DNA from: Deltaproteobacteria bacterium
GTDB lineage: Bacteria > Desulfobacterota > Syntrophia > Syntrophales > JAAYKM01
Assembly (NCBI GenBank): GCA_019136935.1
Contig: JAGVTI010000125.1
Span: 1-12,091, forward strand
DNA: 12,091 nucleotides
Direction: 5' to 3'
Shown: piece by piece, positions 1 to 5,673 of the stretch
Layout: each line of letters starts with the position of its first letter
How positions within the stretch are numbered: position 1 is the first letter of the stretch
Program-made: the position numbers and the translations under genes
The notes under the pieces: model-generated
Database searches by the model: none
What the model was told of the DNA's origin: nothing
What the model saw: only the letters and a program-made list of their open reading frames with translations

Positions 1-36
1 TTATTCCTGCCGTCCTGTAAAGCGAGCGCAGAAACC

Positions 37-1143
37 CTATCTGTTGGGGCCCGCGTTAGGTTTGGCGGGCGGTTCTATCAACCTGTTACAAAGATTTTCA
101 CCCTTTTCGTATCCCATGACCCAGACGGCGAGGTACGTATCGACATAATCCAGCCAGGACCGGAAGGTTTCCGGATCGGTTACATGACGGTAGAGGCGGG
201 CCGTGACCACGGCGCTGCCGGAAGCGTAATGGCGGCAGTCTTCGCAATCCGTGTCGGGTACGCAGCAGGCCGCGCTCCGGTCCCAGGAGAGATCCGACCG
301 GTACTGGCGGAAGGTACGGCCCAGACCGATGTCGGTGGAACCGTTCATCCTCGGGTAAGAACATTCGTAAAGGTCATGCAGACCACAAGGCTCCGTGTGG
401 GCCACCACATTATAAGGAGAAAACAGGGTGTTCTCCGGGTACCTCGCCAGGATATCCATCATGGTCTGCCTGGTCCGCAGAAGCGATGCCGCATCGTGCC
501 TGAGTTCCCCTGTATAACCCACCGGCGAAGAAAACATGTTGAAGGTTATCCGGCATCCGCGGGAGGCGATCTTGTCCATGACCCCGTAGATTTCGCCGAT
601 ATTGTTCCGGGTGAACGTGTAGACGAAGACTGCCCGGGGATCGCCGGCATAATTATCGAGCTGTCTCTCCAGCAGGTTCTTTGCCCGCCGGATGCGGAAA
701 CTCGTCTCGTCGTTCCCCCAGACGGAAATATGGATCCGGTACCCCACGCCCTCGGGAATCCGGAGATAACCGTTGGTGGCGATGCTGCCCAGAGGCATTT
801 CCTGGAAACAGACCTCAAGCAGCTCCGGAACCAGCGAGGGCTCGGCGCCGGCCAGGACGACGTAGGTGATCCCCCTGAATTTCTCGTCCTGCATCAGTTT
901 GCGCCAGGCTTCGGGATCGCCGTTGTCGACGGCGAACTGTTTTTGCCCTTCGTAGTAATAACATCCGTCGCAACGAATATTACAGCGGTTGGTCATGTCA
1001 TAGGTCGATTCCCGGAGAAAGAAATATTTGCGCACTTTTCCCCAGCGGGAAGAAATCTCCGGATCGGCCAGGATTTCGGAGAACTTCCATTTTTTTTGCT
1101 CGGTATTCCCGTTCAAGGGGGTTATGACCTGCGTCGTTTCCAT
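37..1143 (-). CDS. Radical SAM enzyme with Cys-rich C-terminal region
   Basis: The protein has 368 residues. A radical SAM iron-sulfur motif, Cys54-x3-Cys58-x2-Cys61, sits in CNIRCDGCYYYEG, so it should bind a 4Fe-4S cluster and cleave SAM to a 5'-deoxyadenosyl radical. AGAEP (residues 98-102) occupies the place of the GGE-type SAM-binding motif. The C-terminal half carries more cysteines: 253, 261, 293, 294, 300 and 303, with CVPDTDCEDC as the core. These could hold an auxiliary cluster as in SPASM/Twitch enzymes, but I cannot assign that family. It starts 25 bases after the second ACP gene ends and is the last gene seen in the operon; only 36 bases follow its stop, without a clear terminator. 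The ribosome site before the ATG is weak (GGAAAGAGAG about 16 bases away), so coupling to the ACP gene is plausible. The substrate is unknown; an ACP-bound or lipid intermediate is an inference from context. Confidence 0.88.
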   Translation of the reverse strand: METTQVITPLNGNTEQKKWKFSEILADPEISSRWGKVRKYFFLRESTYDMTNRCNIRCDGCYYYEGQKQFAVDNGDPEAWRKLMQDEKFRGITYVVLAGAEPSLVPELLEVCFQEMPLGSIATNGYLRIPEGVGYRIHISVWGNDETSFRIRRAKNLLERQLDNYAGDPRAVFVYTFTRNNIGEIYGVMDKIASRGCRITFNMFSSPVGYTGELRHDAASLLRTRQTMMDILARYPENTLFSPYNVVAHTEPCGLHDLYECSYPRMNGSTDIGLGRTFRQYRSDLSWDRSAACCVPDTDCEDCRHYASGSAVVTARLYRHVTDPETFRSWLDYVDTYLAVWVMGYEKGENLCNRLIEPPAKPNAGPNR

Positions 1144-1168
1144 GAATCCGCTGCCGGCTCTCTTTCCG

Positions 1169-1429
1169 TCAAGCCTGTTGTTTCTGTTCGATATACTCCG
1201 CGATCATGCGGATGTTTCTCAGTTTCGGATAGTCATCCTCGTCAATGGTGATCCCATATTCATCTTGCAAAACCAGGACCACCGTCGCCAGATCCATGCT
1301 GTCCACTCCCAGTTCATCCACAAGATCAAGATCGGGATCGAATGTGTCGGGTGTAATGTCCTGCAATTTCAATTCGGTGATGACGATCTCGGCTACACGA
1401 ATGATCAGGGCCTTATTTTCCACACTCAC
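1169..1429 (-). CDS. Acyl carrier protein (second ACP of the operon)
   Basis: This is an 86-residue ACP of normal family length. The phosphopantetheine attachment site is Ser44 in ELGVDSMDLA, followed by an acidic helix II and the usual helix III/IV pattern ending in EYIEQKQQA. After modification by a phosphopantetheinyl transferase it would carry acyl intermediates as thioesters. I chose the GTG at 1429 because a strong GGAGGAGG (1448-1441) lies 11 bases upstream. The reading frame stays open further up, but that part looks non-coding and passes through the ribosome site. A closer ATG at 1439 is in another frame and stops after 8 codons. It differs clearly from the ACP at 7841-8107, so the two probably serve different steps. 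It sits between the hot-dog protein gene and the radical SAM gene, which suggests it presents the substrate to one of them. Confidence 0.9.
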   Translation of the reverse strand: MSVENKALIIRVAEIVITELKLQDITPDTFDPDLDLVDELGVDSMDLATVVLVLQDEYGITIDEDDYPKLRNIRMIAEYIEQKQQA

Positions 1430-1436
1430 GGGTATC

Positions 1437-1448
1437 CATTCCTCCTCC
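1437..1448 (-). promoter_or_regulatory. Strong Shine-Dalgarno with out-of-frame ATG before the second ACP
   Basis: The minus strand reads GGAGGAGG at 1448-1441. An ATG at 1439-1437 follows after one base but encodes only 8 codons (MDTRECGK, stop at 1415-1413) in a different frame. The ACP frame is entered at GTG 1429-1427, with an 11-base spacer. This arrangement decides the ACP start. Whether the decoy ATG lowers ACP translation is inference. Confidence 0.55.
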
Positions 1449-1465
1449 TTATTAAAATGACGGCA

Positions 1466-1493
1466 CTTTGAATCGATCAAAGACCTTCCGGTC
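1466..1493 (-). other. Two adjacent small hairpins between the hot-dog and ACP genes
   Basis: On the minus strand GACC-GGAA-GGTC (1493-1482) is followed directly by CTTTGA-TCGAT-TCAAAG (1482-1466). They are perfect stems of 4 and 6 base pairs sharing one base. They lie in the 75-base gap upstream of the ACP ribosome site. No run of U follows, so they do not look like a terminator. They may affect mRNA stability or ACP expression, or be chance. Confidence 0.3.
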
Positions 1494-1504
1494 AGCAAAC
1501 TCCT

Positions 1505-1918
1505 TTATCCCGCCTTTCGGTCATCGGAAACCGGAACCGCTTCCGGCAGGATCCCGGCAGAGATCACACCGCTGCACACCGCTTTCCCATCCATGGACAC
1601 CTTGAACGGGTAGGCGAGCTTCCCTTCCTGTCCGGACATGGAAAACGCCAGGGTCAGCATGTCATCCGGCTTGACGGGCATCCTGAACCGGATCCGGTGC
1701 ATTCCAAAGACCCGGATGCGCCTGCCCCTGCCGGCTTCCTCAGCCAGGACCGCGTCTTTGACCATGGACAGGATGGCAATACCCGGCAGAATCGGTTCGC
1801 CGGGGAAATGACCGGAAAACCAGGGAGATCCGCTTTGCGCCGAGGCGCGAATAAACGCTTCGGAGCCTGGCGGGCCGGTTTCTCGATATATGCGGTGCCA
1901 ATGTTCAGTCATATCCAT
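1505..1918 (-). CDS. FabZ/ApeI-like hot-dog protein, catalytic acid replaced by Ser
   Basis: This 137-residue protein has the signature of 3-hydroxyacyl-ACP dehydratases: SGHFPGEPILPG at residues 35-46. FabZ and FabA use the His of GHFPG plus an acid 14 residues later (Glu in FabZ, Asp in FabA). His37 is present, but the aligned position, reached with no gap, is Ser51. Either the enzyme uses another acid, or it does something other than dehydration, such as binding, thioester hydrolysis or isomerisation. The length fits the single hot-dog family. The ATG at 1918 follows an in-frame stop directly, so the frame cannot start earlier. A second ATG at 1912 overlaps the stop of an upstream broken frame as ATGA and may be the real start. 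Neither ATG has a good ribosome site. It sits 5' of the second ACP gene, its likely partner. No ketoreductase that would supply a hydroxyacyl substrate is in the window. Confidence 0.85.
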   Translation of the reverse strand: MDMTEHWHRIYRETGPPGSEAFIRASAQSGSPWFSGHFPGEPILPGIAILSMVKDAVLAEEAGRGRRIRVFGMHRIRFRMPVKPDDMLTLAFSMSGQEGKLAYPFKVSMDGKAVCSGVISAGILPEAVPVSDDRKAG

Positions 1919-2028
1919 TCAATGGAGCGCAGCGCGGATTTGGCCGGGGTCTGCTTAACCGTGACCTCATACCATTGATCTTCGCCTGTATCAATAGGTT
2001 TTTATACATCATAACGCCGGAAGATCAT
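1909..2028 (-). pseudogene. Short reading frame interrupted by one ochre stop, possible gene remnant
   Basis: The frame starts with an ATG at 2028 that overlaps the deacetylase stop as ATGA. It reads MIFRRYDV, meets a TAA, then runs 30 more codons to a TGA at 1911-1909 that overlaps the hot-dog protein's second ATG as ATGA. The downstream part (for example GEDQWYEVTVKQTPAKSA) has G/C-biased third positions like the neighbouring genes. It contains no ATG, GTG or TTG of its own. It could be a decayed small gene, a sequencing error in a real 39-residue gene, or a chance open frame. I recognise no family. Confidence 0.25.
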
Positions 2029-2035
2029 TGATCAA
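2008..2035 (-). promoter_or_regulatory. Candidate sigma70-type internal promoter
   Basis: On the minus strand TTGATC (2035-2030) and TATGAT (2013-2008) are separated by 16 bases. They match TTGACA at 4 of 6 and TATAAT at 5 of 6 positions. The -10 side lies in the AT-rich patch of an otherwise GC-rich window. The promoter would drive the hot-dog protein, ACP and radical SAM genes as a sub-operon, with a leader of roughly 85 bases. It overlaps the 3' end of the deacetylase gene. This is motif evidence only. Confidence 0.35.
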
Positions 2036-2849
2036 CCTCCACTGCCCGTGCCATGACCGGCCGTCCCAGGAGTTCAGCCAGGGGAATTACCCGTATGCCT
2101 TCCCTTTCCAATCCGTCGAGAATCGAAGCCGTTTCTTCCAGCCAGGTCTGTACGGGAACTCCCCTTCCCGGGGGGACATCGTGCAATACGATGATGTCGC
2201 CGGGACGGACCTTTTTCAGGATTCGTCCTGCCATTCCCCGGACGAACCGGTTGCCGCCGTCGTAAGCCCGGCAGGAGAAATTGACGCAGAAAAGGCCCTG
2301 CCGGCGCAAAACAGGCCCGAGCCTCGGGTTCGTGATTCCCACGGGGGGCCTGAAGGCCAGGGGAACGACGCCGTAGGGGCGCAGACTTCTCTGGGCTGCC
2401 GCCACTTCTTCTTCAAGACGTTTCATCGTTCGAAACATCAGGAACACGTCGTGACTGAAGGAATGATTCCCGATGTCATGGCCCTCACGGAGAATCGCCG
2501 AAATGAGGTCGCCATGAGCATCCGCCCTCGTTCCGGTCACGAAGAAGGTGGCCTTCACCTGGTATCGGCAAAGGAGATCCAGAAGGAGGGGCGTGGTTTC
2601 CGGGTCGGGTCCGTCATCGAAAGTAAGCGCCGCCACCGGTCTGCCGGTGTCTCCCCGGCTGTAAACGGGAAGAAAGAAACCCGCCGTCGGAAAAAACGGC
2701 GCCCCCAGGCAGATGCCGATGTAAGACGCCAGGGGAATGACCGCCAGCAGGGGATGAAAGACCGCAAGCAGCGCCGCCAGGGCAAGGGCGGTCAAACCGG
2801 ATACGCCGGCGGGGGACATGCCCCCTTTTTCCGGTTTCCGGCCGGTCAT
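2025..2849 (-). CDS. Membrane-anchored NodB-type polysaccharide deacetylase
   Basis: This 274-residue protein belongs to the carbohydrate esterase 4 / NodB homology family, metal-dependent de-N- or O-acetylases. The motifs appear in order: TFDDGPD (76-82, catalytic Asp78 and metal Asp79), HSFSH (129-133, metal His129 and His133), RPPVG (167-171) and LHD (222-224, His223). Two hydrophobic stretches at about 15-35 and 37-58 form an N-terminal membrane hairpin or anchor, so the active domain probably sits at the membrane surface. The ATG at 2849 overlaps the previous gene's TGA as ATGA, which supports this start; GGGAG lies about 11 bases upstream. An open frame reaching back to 3617 is only an overlap with the radical SAM gene. 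In a lipid operon the substrate may be an acylated or acetylated glycolipid head group rather than a polysaccharide; that is inference. Confidence 0.88.
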   Translation of the reverse strand: MTGRKPEKGGMSPAGVSGLTALALAALLAVFHPLLAVIPLASYIGICLGAPFFPTAGFFLPVYSRGDTGRPVAALTFDDGPDPETTPLLLDLLCRYQVKATFFVTGTRADAHGDLISAILREGHDIGNHSFSHDVFLMFRTMKRLEEEVAAAQRSLRPYGVVPLAFRPPVGITNPRLGPVLRRQGLFCVNFSCRAYDGGNRFVRGMAGRILKKVRPGDIIVLHDVPPGRGVPVQTWLEETASILDGLEREGIRVIPLAELLGRPVMARAVEVDQ

Positions 2850-4195
2850 CGGATCATGTGCTCCCACAGGGGGCCCACGTGACCCCGGGTGTAAAGCCGG
2901 GAGAGGACCCGGGTGGTTTTTTCCGTCCCGGAGCCGACGAGCCAGTTGCTTTGCCCTTCCGTGTGGTTCGCGATCATCTTCATGGCTTTCTCCCTGTCCA
3001 GCGCTGAGGACCAGTAGAATGTGGGGTTCAGCAGATCCGTTTCCGGATGGATCTGTCCCTCCCGCAGGGCCAGGTCGTACAGGTCCGTATGCGGATAGAT
3101 CCGTATCCCGCCGAATATGAAATAGACGGCCTTTTCCAGGCTCCTGGAATGGTCCAGTGTTTCCTGCAGCGTGGCTTCGCATTCGCCGGGGCCGCCCAGC
3201 ATGAGGTAATGGGCGATATAAAGACCCGCTTCCAGGGCAAGGCGGTGGGCGTTCCGGACGTCTTCGAGGTTGAACGGTTTCCGGTACGCCGCCAGCATGG
3301 GGTTGCTCAATGCCTCCGTTCCGAATTCCACGTGCCGGAGACCCGCGTCCGCAAGGATCCGGTAATAATCCTCGGGCGGCTTGGTGGGAGTGAAGAAGGC
3401 CCCCCAGGGTATGGAAACGCCCGCTTTCCGGAAGGCCCTGGCAACGGCCAGACTGTGCTCGTAATGGCCGTTGAAGGTCGAGTCGGTCATGTAGAGGTAG
3501 CGCGCTCCGGCATCCTGGAGCATGCGGGCCGTCCCGGCCGCTTCCTCGGGAGGGACGAGACGGAACGTTTTTCCCTCGATGTGGGGGTAGGTGCAGTAGA
3601 TGCACCTGAAGGGGCAACCCCGCTTTGTCTGCAGGTTGAGCATGCCCCCTTTCTTCAGGTAGAAGGACGTGTAGGGACGATTGGCAAAAGGTCCGCGATG
3701 GAACGTACCCGGCCAGGGTTCCGGGAAAAGCACGGGTTCCCCTTTCGTTAAAATGCCAGGGAGGCCGGAAGTCGTCTCATTTTTTTCCAGCGCATCCAGC
3801 AAAAGGGGCAGACGTTCCCCTTCCCCGATGACGCCGAAATCCGCGTCGAGCAGGCGCATCCATTCTCCCGGGAGGATCGTGAAACCGCTTCCTCCAAGGA
3901 TGACCTTTGCCCTGGTATGGAGCCGGATGAGGCGTATCAGGTCACCGATGCCTTCGGAGAAACTTTTCACGTTCGTGGCTTCCGTATTGTCGATGTTCCG
4001 GATTGACAGGCCGATGAGGTCGGGCTGTTCTTCAGAAAGAATGCCCGCAAGGGTTCGGTTTTCCCCCAGGTCGTTCAAATCGACGATCATGACCTCGTGG
4101 TGCGGGGGAACGGCGTGGGCGACGTAATCCAGGCCGATGGGATAAGCGGGGTAAGGATCTATCATGGTATTGGTTGAAATCAGCATGATTTTCAA
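2846..4195 (-). CDS. B12-binding-domain radical SAM enzyme, probable lipid pathway
   Basis: The protein has 449 residues from a TTG start. Residues 1-140 form a cobalamin-binding Rossmann domain: first strand KIMLIST, then PDLIGLSIRN and VILGGSGFT strands. The radical SAM domain follows, with Cys194-x3-Cys198-x2-Cys201 in KRGCPFRCIYC. This domain order is typical of class B radical SAM enzymes, which methylate or rearrange unactivated carbons, and of BchE-like enzymes. The domain lacks the DxHxxG cobalamin ligand after strand 1, as many members do. I prefer TTG at 4195 because GGAGGA (4207-4202) lies 6 bases upstream, whereas the ATG at 4186 is 15 bases away. The TTG also gives the common family start MKIMLIS. 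It overlaps the flavoprotein stop as TTGA and ends in an ATGA overlap with the deacetylase, so translation of all three is probably coupled. The substrate is unknown; an acyl or polyene chain is likely from context. Confidence 0.88.
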   Translation of the reverse strand: MKIMLISTNTMIDPYPAYPIGLDYVAHAVPPHHEVMIVDLNDLGENRTLAGILSEEQPDLIGLSIRNIDNTEATNVKSFSEGIGDLIRLIRLHTRAKVILGGSGFTILPGEWMRLLDADFGVIGEGERLPLLLDALEKNETTSGLPGILTKGEPVLFPEPWPGTFHRGPFANRPYTSFYLKKGGMLNLQTKRGCPFRCIYCTYPHIEGKTFRLVPPEEAAGTARMLQDAGARYLYMTDSTFNGHYEHSLAVARAFRKAGVSIPWGAFFTPTKPPEDYYRILADAGLRHVEFGTEALSNPMLAAYRKPFNLEDVRNAHRLALEAGLYIAHYLMLGGPGECEATLQETLDHSRSLEKAVYFIFGGIRIYPHTDLYDLALREGQIHPETDLLNPTFYWSSALDREKAMKMIANHTEGQSNWLVGSGTEKTTRVLSRLYTRGHVGPLWEHMIR

Positions 4196-5673
4196 CGGAG
4201 TTCCTCCAGCACTTCCCGGCTGAAACGCTCCTGGCCGATAATGCGTCTGATGACTTGGAACGCCCCCAGTGTGGTTCCCATGATCCCGGGGGCGAGGATG
4301 TTCTGGCCGGCAAAGAAAAGCCCCTTGAGGGCCGGCCGGCTCAGAAAGGCCGTCTTCATCAGCTGTGAGGACGAGCGTCTGATCCCGTAGGCCGACCCGC
4401 CTGGACTTCCAACCCAGTCCCGGATGGTCAGGGGGGTATAAATATCGACGATTTGCTTCCCTTTCAGGGGGCCGAAAAGGGCCGTCGCTTCGGCGATGAA
4501 TGCGCCCGCCCTGTTTCTTTTTTCCTGTTCGTAGTCTTCGCCCCGCTGCCCTGACCGGGTTCTTTCCCAGGGATGCCATTCCTCGATGCCGCTGGTGGCC
4601 ATCATGGTCAGGAGATGCGTTCCCGGTTGACTGCCTTCGCGGATCTGGTGGAACGATCCCCGTGCAAGGGAACCGTCCGCTTCAGGATGAAGACGGAAAA
4701 GATTGTAAGGGAGCGTTTCGTGGGCGCTTCCGTCGACGGCCAGCGTTACGACGAACAGGCCTTTGGTGTTTTCGAGCCGGTCGATCCGCTCTGCCTGGTC
4801 GGACCGCAGCACGTCCGCGGGCAGCATGGGCGTGATATTCTGAGGATGGACGGCGGCAATGATGGTATCCGCGTCGATTTCACGGCCGGAGTGAAGACGT
4901 CCCCCCGTGATCCGGCCCGGTTCGGTGAGAATGCGTTCGACGCCGTCGGCAACCACCAGTTGCCCTCCCAGCTTGCGGAACCGCCCGACGAACGCTTCCG
5001 CCATCCGGAGGCTGTCGCCCCGGAGCCGCCAGGATGACAGGAGATAAGAGGAGAGGACCAGGTAATAGTAAAAAAGGGGGCATTCCTGAAGGGACAGTCC
5101 GATCAGCGTGGAAGGAACGCCCAGGACGCTTTTCAGGCGTTCCGAACAACCCAGGCGGACGAGGTGTTCCCCCATGGAGGAAAAACTCTCCACGGAAACG
5201 GGCACTCCCTCCGGAGACAGAAGCATGTCCAGGCGGGCGAAGCTGTCACTGACTTCCCTCAACTGTCTCGTGACCGCCGTGATCTGTTTGCTCTCTCCCG
5301 GGAAGGCCCGCATCAGGTTTTCTGCAAAGGCCGGCAGCCCCTCGGGTAAATCGAAATGAAAATCGTCGAAGATGTAGCGGTCGATGGGGCCTGCCGTTCC
5401 CATGCGTTCCAGAGGGATGTTTCCCGTCACGCCCAGGTAATCCCACAATCGCCGGAGAGGCTGGCCGGAAGCCAGCGATCCCAGATAATGCACCCCGACG
5501 GGGCAGTCGAAACCCCGGCGGCGGTAGCCGCGCATCAGGCCTCCCGCTCCGGCGTTTTTTTCGACGATCGTCACGGAATGCCCCAGTTTCGCCAGGATGA
5601 TACCCGCCGTCAAGCCGCCGACACCGGAGCCGATGATGAGAATCTTTCCCGGGTCCCGGTTCTGCTTCAGCAT
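4192..5673 (-). CDS. Phytoene desaturase/CrtISO-family FAD oxidoreductase
   Basis: This 493-residue flavoprotein is of usual family length. The N-terminal Rossmann motif KILIIGSGVGG (GSGVGG at 15-20) with Glu38 in TIVEKN binds the ADP part of FAD. GVHYLG (about 60-65) follows, as in carotenoid isomerases and retinol saturases. The C-terminal FAD signature LFFAGQNILAPGIMG starts at about 452. Family members desaturate, saturate or isomerise polyene or isoprenoid chains. No phytoene synthase is near, so a carotenoid substrate is doubtful; an ACP-bound or lipid-bound chain fits better. The start at ATG 5673 is supported by GGAGGT (5685-5680) 6 bases upstream. The frame is open back to 5835, but that part is a shadow inside the ketosynthase gene. 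It overlaps the ketosynthase stop by 7 bases (ATGCTGA) and the next gene by 4, implying coupled translation. Confidence 0.9.
   Translation of the reverse strand: MLKQNRDPGKILIIGSGVGGLTAGIILAKLGHSVTIVEKNAGAGGLMRGYRRRGFDCPVGVHYLGSLASGQPLRRLWDYLGVTGNIPLERMGTAGPIDRYIFDDFHFDLPEGLPAFAENLMRAFPGESKQITAVTRQLREVSDSFARLDMLLSPEGVPVSVESFSSMGEHLVRLGCSERLKSVLGVPSTLIGLSLQECPLFYYYLVLSSYLLSSWRLRGDSLRMAEAFVGRFRKLGGQLVVADGVERILTEPGRITGGRLHSGREIDADTIIAAVHPQNITPMLPADVLRSDQAERIDRLENTKGLFVVTLAVDGSAHETLPYNLFRLHPEADGSLARGSFHQIREGSQPGTHLLTMMATSGIEEWHPWERTRSGQRGEDYEQEKRNRAGAFIAEATALFGPLKGKQIVDIYTPLTIRDWVGSPGGSAYGIRRSSSQLMKTAFLSRPALKGLFFAGQNILAPGIMGTTLGAFQVIRRIIGQERFSREVLEELR
4193..4207 (-). promoter_or_regulatory. Ribosome site supporting a TTG start with TTGA overlap (B12 radical SAM)
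   Basis: The minus strand has GGAGGA (4207-4202), 6 bases, then TTG (4195-4193). The TGA stop of the flavoprotein gene (4194-4192) forms TTGA with this TTG. The alternative ATG at 4186-4184 would have a 15-base spacer. This favours a coupled TTG start. Confidence 0.6.

Noticed and set aside
1..36. Possible terminator after the last gene.
   Set aside because: No clear stem followed by a T run is visible in these 36 bases; the operon may continue beyond the window.
184..1251. A 355-codon open frame on the plus strand opposite the radical SAM gene.
   Set aside because: It has no recognisable motifs and lies antisense to a well-supported gene; long antisense frames are expected in GC-rich coding DNA.
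2850..3617. Long upstream extension of the deacetylase frame.
   Set aside because: It is an overlap with the radical SAM gene, and is Pro/Arg/Gly-rich without domains. The ATGA-coupled start at 2849 gives normal family length.
4066..4095. Residues DLNDLG in the B12-binding domain look like the DxHxxG cobalamin motif with His changed to Asn.
   Set aside because: The match lies after the second strand, not directly after the first strand where the true motif occurs. Many radical SAM B12 domains lack the motif altogether, so this is chance.
4192..5673. Carotenoid biosynthesis assignment for the CrtI-like gene.
   Set aside because: The family is right, but no phytoene synthase, cyclase or prenyltransferase is present, and all neighbours are acyl-chain and lipid genes.
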